Assembly (NCBI RefSeq): GCF_023205095.1
Contig: NZ_CP046242.1
Span: forward strand, 857,001-921,000
DNA length: 64,000 nt
Direction of reading: 5' to 3'
Source of the DNA: Bizionia sp. M204
GTDB taxonomy: Bacteria > Bacteroidota > Bacteroidia > Flavobacteriales > Flavobacteriaceae
The translations under genes and the position numbers were made by a program. Of this stretch, positions 35,201 to 42,632 are shown one piece after another (within the stretch, counting starts at the first letter, position 1; every line of letters begins with the position of its first letter). A model generated the notes under the pieces. It was not told the origin of the DNA, did not search any database, and worked only from the letters and a program-made list of their open reading frames with translations.

Positions 35201-36640
35201 AGTTTTGTGTTTAATAATATCCGAATAACAGATACTAAATATAACTCCAAAGGCATTTTAGATGGTTCCATTAATTATGTTAATTTTGGCGATTGGAGTT
35301 TGGATTTAGATGTTAATACACAACGCTTATTGGTTTTAGATACCCAAGAAGAAACTGAAGATGCACCGTATTACGGAACAGGATTTATTGGTGGTATTGC
35401 CAGCATAAAAGGTCCAGCTAATAATTTGGTGATTAGCGTTATTGGTGAAACCAAGCCAGGAACAACCTTTGTTATTCCTTTAACGGACTCTGCCACTTTT
35501 GGTGATAATTCCTTTATTCACTTTTTAACACCTGAAGAAAAACTTGCCAAGTCATTGGGTCAGGAGGTGCGAACACAGAATATTTCGGGATTAGAATTAG
35601 ATTTTGAATTGGATATAACGCAAGATGCCGAAATAGAAATAGTAATTGATAAAGTGTCTGGAAGTACCATAAAAGGAAGTGGTGTTGGTGGCTTGCTAAT
35701 TGATATTAACACCAATGGTAAATTTAATATTTATGGTGATTTTTCGGTTTTTGATGGTGTTTATAACTTTATGTATGGTGGCATTGTTCAAAAGAAATTT
35801 ATTGTAGAACCCGGTGGAACTTTGGCTTGGGAAGGCGATCCATTTTCAGCGCAAATTGAAATAAGCGCTATTTATAAAACGCAAGCAAATCCATCACCTT
35901 TGTTGGATAATCCTATTAATAGGAGTATACCTGTTCACGTGTTAACCATGTTAAGTGGACCTTTAGAAAAGCCCGACATTGAATTTGAATTCGAATTTCC
36001 AAACGTGAGTTCTACGGTGAAATCAGAATTAAATTACCGACTCGATTCCAAAGAAGACCGAGATAATCAAGCGCTCTATTTATTAGCAACCGGCGCCTTC
36101 TCAAACCGATTAAACGATATAAATATAACCGGAACTATTACCGAACGTTTAAATGGTATTATTAACGGTTTCTTTTCAACTAGTGATAATAAAGTGAACA
36201 TAGGTTTAAATTACGAAGCTGGCGAAAATACACCCGACTATCAAACCGATGATCGTTTAGGGGTGACCCTTCAAACCAATATAAGCGACCGCATTTTAAT
36301 TAATGGTAAAGTTGGTGTGCCTGTTGGAGGTGTAAGTGAAACGGTTATTGCTGGAGATGTTCAAATTGACTTTTTATTAAATGACGAAGGAACCCTAACA
36401 GCTAAAGTTTTCAATCGTGAAAATAGTATCCGGAATTTTGGTGAAGAAATTGGCTATACACAAGGTGTTGGTATAGCATGGAATGTGGATTTTGACACGT
36501 TTAGAGAGCTAATTCAAATTATTTTTAAAGGCAAACACGAATACGAAGAAGAAAAAGCCAAAGAAGCAGAGCAAGCTGAAGAAAATAATAAAAACCTACC
36601 GGGTTACATCGGCTTTAAGGATGAGGAAGAAAAGAATTAA
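32237..36640 (+). CDS. tamB: TamB-like envelope protein (translocation and assembly module / DUF490)
   Basis: The protein has one N-terminal membrane helix (LLFIILVLLLSIPAVQTG), then about 1,300 residues of repetitive beta-strand sequence as in AsmA/TamB proteins. It ends in the conserved TamB domain (IKGSGVGGLLIDINTNGKF, GDFSVFDGVYNFMYGG, then DREDNQALYLLATGAF-like sequence near 1275). TamB-type proteins bridge inner and outer membrane and are linked to barrel assembly or phospholipid transport. The first standard start is TTG at 32237, but the frame stays open back to 32177 and encodes a basic stretch (YKRIKKFFKILGR) just before the helix. Translation may therefore begin upstream at a rare codon. 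Length of 1467 aa is typical for Bacteroidota. Confidence 0.9.
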   Translation: MLLFIILVLLLSIPAVQTGIAKHVTNRINSDFKTNINIERIGLQITGDVELKGVLIRDFKKDTLISATNLNTSILSFKNLYNGKLVFGDIDLEGVIFNLVTYKGETDTNLDVFVARFDEDNQEVSESTFLMSSSDVTIRDGIFRMTNENNETPKILEFTNVFTNATNLLINGPNVSMRINTLAFDDSRGLKMKNLVTNFSYTKEQIRLDNLDIKTENSILKGDVKFSYNREDLQFFTDKVQVNANFTEADIALNELNTFYDEFGINQHATFTTNVTGTLNDLKLNNLKLNTSSNSRVYGDLYFKNLFNKETDNFYMNGKFTNLSSNYKDLKALLPNVLGNSIPSAFDRLGRFTIVGQSEITTSEIKANLQIQTDLGFIDSNLEMKTFNDVDNATYKGKIVFKDFEIGEFMENPNWGKTSLNLNVNGKGFTLEGLDTKLLGDVYAVVYNGYEYNNLEVSGVLGNNIYDGKLISNDENLKLTFNGLADFSKEISEFDFEADVSYANLKAMNFVKNDSLSTFKGVVVMKASGTTVNNAVGNIQFRNTSYINEHDSYFFEDFQITSTFQEEVHYINVNSPDIITGQLSGVFLFEDIGKLFENAVGSIYANYKPHKVVENQYIDFNFNIYNKIVEVFVPDIELGSNTYIRGHVESQEDEFKLTFKSPKIKLFDYFADQISLQVDNKNPLFNTYVEVDSINTNFYNISKFNLINVTLKDTLFIRSEFNGGKNNNDIYNLSFYHTINKENKSVVGFSKSDITFKGNKWILNENRNRNNRLVFDNNFKNVKIDSFLMSHNSEQIKLFGELRDSTYKDIKLNFKDVDLAKITPSIDSLDLRGNVNGKLDVFQQNGLYLPDANITVDDLEINKLVLGSFDAQIRGNESLTNYSVYAKIKDDANESFSAIGIIDVASNVSTIDVDLNFNNFNLSPLNPFLSGILTNIRGDVTGVARVEGSLKKPQLNGDLVLNNSGLTVPYLNVDFEFANKSSVTLDNQSFVFNNIRITDTKYNSKGILDGSINYVNFGDWSLDLDVNTQRLLVLDTQEETEDAPYYGTGFIGGIASIKGPANNLVISVIGETKPGTTFVIPLTDSATFGDNSFIHFLTPEEKLAKSLGQEVRTQNISGLELDFELDITQDAEIEIVIDKVSGSTIKGSGVGGLLIDINTNGKFNIYGDFSVFDGVYNFMYGGIVQKKFIVEPGGTLAWEGDPFSAQIEISAIYKTQANPSPLLDNPINRSIPVHVLTMLSGPLEKPDIEFEFEFPNVSSTVKSELNYRLDSKEDRDNQALYLLATGAFSNRLNDINITGTITERLNGIINGFFSTSDNKVNIGLNYEAGENTPDYQTDDRLGVTLQTNISDRILINGKVGVPVGGVSETVIAGDVQIDFLLNDEGTLTAKVFNRENSIRNFGEEIGYTQGVGIAWNVDFDTFRELIQIIFKGKHEYEEEKAKEAEQAEENNKNLPGYIGFKDEEEKN

Positions 36641-36708
36641 AAACAGTGACAAATAGCATGTTATTTATAGTTTTTCTTTAGTAGATTTACATAATCAAGT
36701 ATAAAATC

Positions 36709-37695
36709 ATGTCAAAAAATATTAAAAAAATAGGTGTTTTAACCTCTGGTGGTGATTCGCCAGGCATGAATGCCGCCATTCGTTCCGTTGTTAGAACCTG
36801 TGCATACCATGAAATAGAATGTATTGGTATTTATCGCGGTTTCGAAGGATTGATTGAAGGCGATTTTAAATCCCTTTCAGCACGTAGTGTAAACCACATT
36901 ATCAATAAAGGAGGCACCATGCTAAAGTCGGCTAGATCTAAAGAATTTAGAACAGATGCAGGTCAGCAGAAAGCGCATGACAACCTTGTTAATGCAGGTA
37001 TAGATGCTTTAGTTATTATTGGAGGTGATGGTAGTTTTACGGGAGGTTTAGTTTTTAATAAAGCCTTTAATTTCCCTATTATTGGTATCCCAGGAACTAT
37101 AGATAATGATATTTTTGGCACCAACTTTACGTTGGGTTTTGATACCGCTTTAAATACGGTTGTTGAGGTAATTGATAAAATACGAGACACAGCAAGTTCA
37201 CACAAACGATTGTTTTTTGTGGAGGTTATGGGTCGCGATGTTGGTCACATTGCCTTAAATGCAGGTGTTGGAGCAGGAGCTGAAGAAATATTAATCCCTG
37301 AAGAAGATTTAGGGTTGGATAGACTTTTAGAATCCTTAAGACGCAGTAAAAAGTCTGGTAAATCATCTAGTATTGTTGTGGTAGCGGAAGGCGATAAAAT
37401 TGGAAAAAATGTTTTTGAATTGAAAGATTACGTTGAAGAAAACATGGAAGAATACGAAGTGCGTGTTTCGGTATTAGGGCATATGCAACGTGGTGGATCA
37501 CCATCCTGTTTTGATCGTGTTTTAGCCAGTAGAATGGGTGTGAAGGCAGTGGAAACCTTATTAGAAGGGAAAACAAATTTTATGGTTGGTATTTTAGATA
37601 ATAAAATTACATTAACACCATTAGAAAAAGCCGTTAAAGGCAAAACAGAAATAAATAAAGAATTATTACGCGTGTCCGATATTATGACCACGTAA
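36709..37695 (+). CDS. pfkA: ATP-dependent 6-phosphofructokinase
   Basis: This enzyme makes fructose 1,6-bisphosphate from fructose 6-phosphate and ATP in glycolysis. The motif GGDSPGMNAAIRS begins at residue 14. The sequence IIGGDGSFTGG includes the GGDGS form typical of ATP-using rather than PPi-using enzymes. The catalytic stretch GIPGTIDNDIFGTNFTLGF follows. The C-terminal effector region has VLGHMQRGGSPSCFDR. Length of 328 aa is normal. gapA follows after 30 bases, so the two are probably co-transcribed. Confidence 0.96.
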   Translation: MSKNIKKIGVLTSGGDSPGMNAAIRSVVRTCAYHEIECIGIYRGFEGLIEGDFKSLSARSVNHIINKGGTMLKSARSKEFRTDAGQQKAHDNLVNAGIDALVIIGGDGSFTGGLVFNKAFNFPIIGIPGTIDNDIFGTNFTLGFDTALNTVVEVIDKIRDTASSHKRLFFVEVMGRDVGHIALNAGVGAGAEEILIPEEDLGLDRLLESLRRSKKSGKSSSIVVVAEGDKIGKNVFELKDYVEENMEEYEVRVSVLGHMQRGGSPSCFDRVLASRMGVKAVETLLEGKTNFMVGILDNKITLTPLEKAVKGKTEINKELLRVSDIMTT

Positions 37696-37725
37696 CAATA
37701 ATAGTAATAAAAAAATAGCAAAATT

Positions 37726-38727
37726 ATGGCAAAATTAAAATTAGGAATAAACGGATTTGGACGTGTTGGTCGTATTGTATTTAGAGCAACAATGGAAAGG
37801 CCAGATGTTGAGGTAGTAGCAATTAATGATTTGCTTGATGTTAACCATTTAGCCTATTTATTAAAGTATGATTCCGTTCATGGTCGTTTTGATGGAACGG
37901 TTGAAGTGGAAAATGGCCATTTAGTTGTTAATGGAAAAACGGTGCGTGTAACAGCAGAGCGTGACCCGAAAAATTTAAAATGGGATGCCGTAGAAGCAGC
38001 TGTTATTGCTGATTGTACTGGGATTTTTAAAACTATTGAGTCGGCTCAAGCTCATATTGATGCGGGCGCCAAAAAAGTGGTAATCTCTGCACCAAGTAAA
38101 GATGCACCTATGTTTGTAATGGGTGTTAATCATTTAGATGCTAAAGCAACGGACACCATAGTTTCAAATGCCTCTTGTACAACAAATTGTTTGGCACCAA
38201 TGGCTAAAATTATGAATGATAATTTTGGTATTGAAGAGGGTTTAATGACAACGGTTCATGCTACAACGTCCTCGCAACATACCGTAGATAGTCCAAGCGC
38301 CAAAAATTACCGTTTAGGGCGTTCTGCTTTAAATAATATTATCCCAACAACCACTGGAGCCGCTAAAGCCGTTGGTAAAGTTATTCCAGAATTAGATGGG
38401 AAATTAACAGGTATGGCATTTCGTGTGCCTACAGCTAATGTATCTGTTGTTGATTTAACAGTGAGAACTAAAAAAGAAACCTCTTTAGAAGCCATTAAAA
38501 AAGTATTTAAGGAAGCTGCTGAAGGTTCTTTAAAAGGAATTGTAGGTTATACCGAAGATGCTGTGGTTTCACAAGATTTTGTTAGTGAAGATCGCACCTG
38601 TGTTTTTGATGCCGATTCAGCTATTGAATTGAATTCTCGATTCTTCAAATTAGTAGCTTGGTATGATAATGAGTATGCTTATTCTTATAAATTAGTAGAA
38701 TTAGCCGAGCATATTAACAGTTTATAA
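37726..38727 (+). CDS. gapA: Glyceraldehyde-3-phosphate dehydrogenase (NAD-type)
   Basis: The protein oxidises glyceraldehyde 3-phosphate to 1,3-bisphosphoglycerate. The Rossmann motif INGFGRVGR is at residues 8-16, and Asp35 in VAINDLLD points to NAD rather than NADP. The catalytic Cys is Cys151 in [15 protein letters not shown], and His178 lies in [14 protein letters not shown]. The C-terminus ends [15 protein letters not shown]. At 333 aa it is of standard length. A hairpin terminator lies 18 bases past the stop codon, so downstream genes are probably expressed at a lower level or from another promoter. Confidence 0.97.
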   Translation: MAKLKLGINGFGRVGRIVFRATMERPDVEVVAINDLLDVNHLAYLLKYDSVHGRFDGTVEVENGHLVVNGKTVRVTAERDPKNLKWDAVEAAVIADCTGIFKTIESAQAHIDAGAKKVVISAPSKDAPMFVMGVNHLDAKATDTIVSNASCTTNCLAPMAKIMNDNFGIEEGLMTTVHATTSSQHTVDSPSAKNYRLGRSALNNIIPTTTGAAKAVGKVIPELDGKLTGMAFRVPTANVSVVDLTVRTKKETSLEAIKKVFKEAAEGSLKGIVGYTEDAVVSQDFVSEDRTCVFDADSAIELNSRFFKLVAWYDNEYAYSYKLVELAEHINSL

Positions 38728-38736
38728 ATATAATAC

Positions 38737-38744
38737 TACATTTG
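38737..38744 (+). promoter_or_regulatory. Putative -7 element upstream of the N-acetylglucosamine kinase gene
   Basis: TACATTTG matches TAnnTTTG exactly and lies directly before the hairpin at 38745. A transcript starting here would run into the hairpin as its leader, so an attenuator is conceivable, but a chance match cannot be excluded. Confidence 0.25.
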
Positions 38745-38788
38745 AATTCGCAGTTTTATAATTTTAAATTGTAGACTGCGAATTTTTT
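38745..38788 (+). terminator. Hairpin terminator after gapA
   Basis: The 10-bp arms AATTCGCAGT and ACTGCGAATT enclose a 20-base AT-rich loop, and six T follow. It lies between gapA and the kinase gene, so it either ends the pfkA-gapA unit or attenuates readthrough. Confidence 0.7.
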
Positions 38789-38800
38789 ATTTTTAGAAAT

Positions 38801-39664
38801 ATGATAGTAATTGTTGATAGTGGTTCTACAAAATGTGATTGGCTTTCCGTTGATAAAAATGGCAATCATTTATTAGAAAAAATAAAAACCAAAGGTTTAA
38901 ACCCAGCCATTTTACAAGCGGAAGAACTTTATAAAATAATCAATGAGCAACCAGATTTAAATAAACATAAATTAAATGTTTCTCATGTCTATTTTTATGG
39001 AGCCGGTTGCGGAACTGAAAAGCCACGATTACTTTTAAAACAGGTTTTGGCATCTATCTTTACAAATGCTTTAATCGAAGTGAAGGAAGATACCTATGCA
39101 GCCATTCGAGCCACCGTTAATAAACCAAATGAGGCAGCTGTAGTTTGTATTTTAGGAACAGGTTCTAACTGTAGTTATTTTGATGGAAGCCATGTGCATC
39201 AACGCGTTAACTCGTTGGGATATTCGCTAATGGATGATGCTTCTGGGAATTACTATGGCAAACAGTTAATTCGGGATTATTATTTTTATCATATGCCAGA
39301 AACCCTCCGGACTGCTTTTGCCGAGACCTATAATATGGATACAGATTTTATTAAACACAACCTATATAAGCAACCCAATCCGAATGCCTATTTAGCCAGT
39401 TTTGCTGAATTTATGTTTTTACATAAGGAAAACGTGTATATTAAAAATTTGATAAAAAAAGGTTTGCGACTTTTCTCTGAAAATATGATTCTTCAGTTTA
39501 AAGAAGAAATTAAAACCGTTCCTGTTCATTTTGCCGGTTCTATCTCGTATTTTTCAAAAGATGAAATTTTAGAAATAGCCGAAGAATATCATTACAAAGT
39601 GGGCAACATAGTAAAACGACCAATTGATGGTTTGGTTAATTATCACACCAATAAAAACGAATAA
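38801..39664 (+). CDS. N-acetylglucosamine kinase (BadF/BadG/BcrA/BcrD ATPase family)
   Basis: The protein has the ASKHA fold. The phosphate-1 motif is IVDSGSTKCDWLSVD at residues 3-17. The region VYFYGAGCG and the sequence VVCILGTGSNCSYFDG, with the family's LGTGSN, follow. SLGYSLMDDASGNYYGK matches the substrate loop of NAGK-type kinases, which phosphorylate N-acetylglucosamine at C6. A related amino-sugar or glucosamine substrate is possible. At 287 aa it is of normal length. The stop codon overlaps the mgsA start by one base (TAATG), so the two are translationally coupled. Confidence 0.85.
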   Translation: MIVIVDSGSTKCDWLSVDKNGNHLLEKIKTKGLNPAILQAEELYKIINEQPDLNKHKLNVSHVYFYGAGCGTEKPRLLLKQVLASIFTNALIEVKEDTYAAIRATVNKPNEAAVVCILGTGSNCSYFDGSHVHQRVNSLGYSLMDDASGNYYGKQLIRDYYFYHMPETLRTAFAETYNMDTDFIKHNLYKQPNPNAYLASFAEFMFLHKENVYIKNLIKKGLRLFSENMILQFKEEIKTVPVHFAGSISYFSKDEILEIAEEYHYKVGNIVKRPIDGLVNYHTNKNE

Positions 39665-40026
39665 TGGAAATAGCAATTATAGCACACGATGGAAAAAAGG
39701 CGGAAATGGTTCAGTTTTTAAATGAACATAAGGCGTTTTTTCATCAAGATCACATCACTTTAGTGTCTACAGGAACAACCGGAAATAAGGTGGAAAGCGC
39801 AGGATTTAAAGTGAAAAAATTACTATCAGGACCTTTAGGCGGTGATGCGCAAATAGCCGGACGTGTAGCCGAAGGATTGTGCAAGATGGTACTTTTTTTC
39901 AGAGATCCATTAGCAAAACACCCACATGAACCTGATGTGTTAATGCTGATGCGTTTGTGCGATGTGCATGATGTACCATTGGCAACCAATCCGGCAACTG
40001 CCTTGCTTTTAATTAAGGGATTGTAA
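39664..40026 (+). CDS. mgsA: Methylglyoxal synthase
   Basis: MgsA turns dihydroxyacetone phosphate into methylglyoxal plus phosphate, a bypass that frees phosphate when sugar phosphates pile up. Motifs are IAIIAHDGKKAEMVQF, STGTTGNKVE, the catalytic LSGPLGGDAQIAGRVAEG and FFRDPLAKHPHEPDVLML. The Asp in GGD and the second Asp in FRDP are the family's conserved residues. At 120 aa it is short but complete relative to the E. coli enzyme of about 150 aa. It follows the amino-sugar kinase with a one-base overlap, and pfkA and gapA lie just upstream. Confidence 0.93.
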   Translation: MEIAIIAHDGKKAEMVQFLNEHKAFFHQDHITLVSTGTTGNKVESAGFKVKKLLSGPLGGDAQIAGRVAEGLCKMVLFFRDPLAKHPHEPDVLMLMRLCDVHDVPLATNPATALLLIKGL

Positions 40027-40065
40027 ATTATTTATCCTTAAAACAGCGTTTGTTTTTCAGCAAAC

Positions 40066-41106
40066 TTACTTGGTATAAACTTGATTTTCTTGTTCTGCCA
40101 CACGAATAAAGGTTGTTCGTTTGGTAAGCTCTTTTAGGCGTTGTGCGCCAACATAGGTGCACGTACTTCGTAAGCCACCTAAAATATCAAATACCGTTGT
40201 TTCTACCGAGCCTCTATACGGAACTTCAACCGTTTTACCTTCACTAGCACGGTATTCAGCAACACCACCAACGTGTTTATCCATAGCGGTTTCAGAACTC
40301 ATACCATAAAATTGTTTATAGTTTTCGCCATCACGTTCTATTAACTCACCACCACTTTCATCATGCCCAGCTAACATGCCTCCAAGCATAACAAAATCTG
40401 CACCAGCACCAAAGGCTTTGGCAACATCACCCGGTGTCGTACAACCACCATCACTTATTATTTGTCCACCAAGTCCGTGGGCAGCATCCGCACATTCTAT
40501 GATAGCGGATAATTGCGGATAGCCAACGCCCGTTTTAACGCGTGTGGTACAAACAGATCCTGGACCAATTCCAACCTTAATAATATCGGCTCCAGACAAT
40601 AATAATTCTTCTACCATTTCACCAGTAACCACATTTCCGGCTATAATAACTTTGTCAGGGTGTGCTTTTCGCGTTTTTCTAACAAAATTGGTAAAATGTT
40701 CCGAATAACCATTGGCAACATCAATACATATGAAATTGAGGTGTGGACAAGCATTTAGGATGTCTTTTAACTTTTTAGAGTCTTCACCTCCCGTTCCTGT
40801 ACTAACCGCAATATAATTTTCAATTCCTTTTGGCGCCGTATTTATAAAGTTTTTCCATTCTTCTACCGTATAATGTTTATGGATGGTAGTAAATAAGGAG
40901 TGTTTATATAATGCTTTGGCCATGTCAAAGGTTCCAACAGTGTCCATATTGGCAGCCATAATGGGAATCCCTGTCCATGTTTTCTTGCTGTGTAAAAAGG
41001 TGAATTCACGCACTAAACTCACGTCCTTTCTGCTTTTTAAGGTCGATCGTTTTGGACGAATCATCACGTCTTTAAAACCTAATTTTATATCGTGTTCTAT
41101 ACGCAT
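40066..41106 (-). CDS. guaC: GMP reductase
   Basis: GuaC reduces GMP to IMP with NADPH and ammonia release, so that guanine nucleotides can be turned into adenine nucleotides. The catalytic Cys is near residue 185 in [30 protein letters not shown]-like N-terminal sequence, [16 protein letters not shown] and [17 protein letters not shown] are also typical. There is no CBS domain, which fits GMP reductase rather than IMP dehydrogenase. At 346 aa it matches E. coli GuaC in length. It is convergent with mgsA, with 39 bases between stop codons. Confidence 0.93.
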   Translation of the reverse strand: MRIEHDIKLGFKDVMIRPKRSTLKSRKDVSLVREFTFLHSKKTWTGIPIMAANMDTVGTFDMAKALYKHSLFTTIHKHYTVEEWKNFINTAPKGIENYIAVSTGTGGEDSKKLKDILNACPHLNFICIDVANGYSEHFTNFVRKTRKAHPDKVIIAGNVVTGEMVEELLLSGADIIKVGIGPGSVCTTRVKTGVGYPQLSAIIECADAAHGLGGQIISDGGCTTPGDVAKAFGAGADFVMLGGMLAGHDESGGELIERDGENYKQFYGMSSETAMDKHVGGVAEYRASEGKTVEVPYRGSVETTVFDILGGLRSTCTYVGAQRLKELTKRTTFIRVAEQENQVYTK

Positions 41107-41289
41107 ATTAATTTGTAATAAGAATTATTCAAATATACATGTTCCAAATTAGTAAAACTTCATGTGGCTGAAATTCTATGTATTATTTTAAGGTGTTTGA
41201 TAGAATTCTAATTTATAAATTTTTAATTTGTGTTGCTTTAAAACAAAGTAATTATAAACAAATGATCTTTTGATAAATCTAATAATTTT

Positions 41290-42211
41290 ATGAGTAAAAA
41301 TACATTTAGAAATTTTTGGATTATTCTGTGGTTAATGGGTTTAAATTCTTATGTTTTTTCACAGGATATAGAGCCACGTCGTTGGACGCCTTTGCCATTA
41401 GGAACGCATGTTATTGGTGCAGGTTATGCCTTTGCTAACAGTGATATTTATTTTGATCCGGTTTTGCAAACTGAAGATGTAAAACAAAATATGGACATTA
41501 TTGCCGTTTCTTATGTACAGCCTTTTAAAATTGGGAACAAATTAGCGCGTGTGGATGTTACAATTCCTTATGTTTTTGGAAAATGGGAAGGTAAAATTTC
41601 TGGAGAACCTAAAACGCTTAACAGACAAGGGTTTGCGGATCCTAGAATTCGTGTTTCTTTAAATTTAATTGGACCCAATGCCATGAATAGGGTTGAAATG
41701 ATGGAATATATAAAAGCCAACCCAGTAAATACCATGTTAGGTGTGTCATTAGCCGTTAATTTTCCTTTGGGGCAGTATGCGGAGGATCGCTTAATTAATT
41801 TGGGTAATAATCGTTTTATTATTAGACCGCAAATAGGAATGGTTCATAATTGGGGGGGCGTGGTCTTATGAACTAACAACTTCCGTCTTTATTTTCACGG
41901 CGAACAACCTGTTTTTTAATCATCAAGAAAAGAAACAAAATCCACTATATGCCGTGCAATCGCATTTAATTCACCGATTTAAAAATAGGATGTGGGTTTC
42001 TGCAAGTGCTGGATTAGGAAGTGGTGGTTCCGCAATAATTGATGGTGTATCACAAAATGATGCACGTGGCGATTTTTTAGGAGCCATATCGTTTGGAGCA
42101 CCAATTACAAAAGCACAAGCTGTAAAGTTGTCTTATTTACGCTCGGTTACTTTTCAAGATATTGGTTCGGACAGTAATACGTTGGGTTTTGCCTGGTCTA
42201 TGGCTTTTTAA
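41290..42211 (+). pseudogene. Outer-membrane MetA-type transporter/beta-barrel gene interrupted by a frameshift at a G7 tract
   Basis: The first frame (41290-41871) encodes a signal peptide ending YVFSQ, then strands such as TPLPLGTHVIGAGYAFAN and VDVTIPYVFGKWEGKI. It stops just after HNWGG. The protein continues in the next frame (AWSYELTTSVFIFTANNLFF, then SHLIHRFKNRMWVSASAGLG) to the stop at 42211. Deleting one G from the run of seven at 41852-41858 restores a single reading frame of 306 aa. The family resembles the phenol-degradation MetA/transporter barrels (PF13557); the cargo is unknown. The frameshift could be an inactivating mutation, slipped-strand phase variation or a sequencing error. 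Either way, the sequence as given makes only a truncated product. Confidence 0.8.
41852..41858 (+). repeat. Homopolymeric G7 tract at the frameshift site
   Basis: Seven consecutive G in an otherwise AT-rich gene, right at the point where the reading frame breaks. Six G would keep the frame. Confidence 0.95.
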
Positions 42212-42216
42212 GATTG

Positions 42217-42597
42217 CTATTTGACAGCCATCATACTAATTTCCACATTTACATATTTTGGTAAATTGGCAACTTCTACGGTTTCACGGGCTGGTGCTGT
42301 ATCTGAATTAAAATATGTTGCATAAACCGCATTGATTTTTGAGAAATTACCCATATCACTTATAAATATGGTTGATTTAATAACGTTTTCAAAAGTCATG
42401 TCAGCAGCTTCTAAAACAGCCTTCATGTTTTGCATAACCTGTTCTGTTTCCAGTTCTATAGTATCCAAAACTAATTCGTTTGTTACGGGATTAATAGCAA
42501 TTTGTCCAGAGGTATAAAGCATATTTCCTACTAAAACGGCTTGGTTATAAGGTCCAATTGGAGCAGGAGCGTGTTTCGTGTTGATAATTGTTTTCAT
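42217..42597 (-). CDS. RidA family protein (YjgF/YER057c/UK114)
   Basis: RidA proteins hydrolyse reactive enamines and imines, such as 2-aminoacrylate, that come from PLP enzymes. The N-terminal stretch APAPIGPYNQAVLVGNMLYT and the phrase SGQIAINPVTNELV are characteristic. The arginine needed for deaminase activity sits in APARETVEVANLPK and is present. The final strand is VNVEISMMAVK. Length of 126 aa is typical. It starts 35 bases after the LptD-like gene stop on the same strand, so it may be the distal gene of a two-gene unit. Confidence 0.92.
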   Translation of the reverse strand: MKTIINTKHAPAPIGPYNQAVLVGNMLYTSGQIAINPVTNELVLDTIELETEQVMQNMKAVLEAADMTFENVIKSTIFISDMGNFSKINAVYATYFNSDTAPARETVEVANLPKYVNVEISMMAVK

Positions 42598-42632
42598 CGT
42601 AAAAGTATATTAGTTAATCGTGTTGGAATACA

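Noticed and set aside
37428-37721. Minus-strand open frame over the end of pfkA
   Set aside because: It is antisense to a strongly conserved pfkA region, with no recognisable motif.
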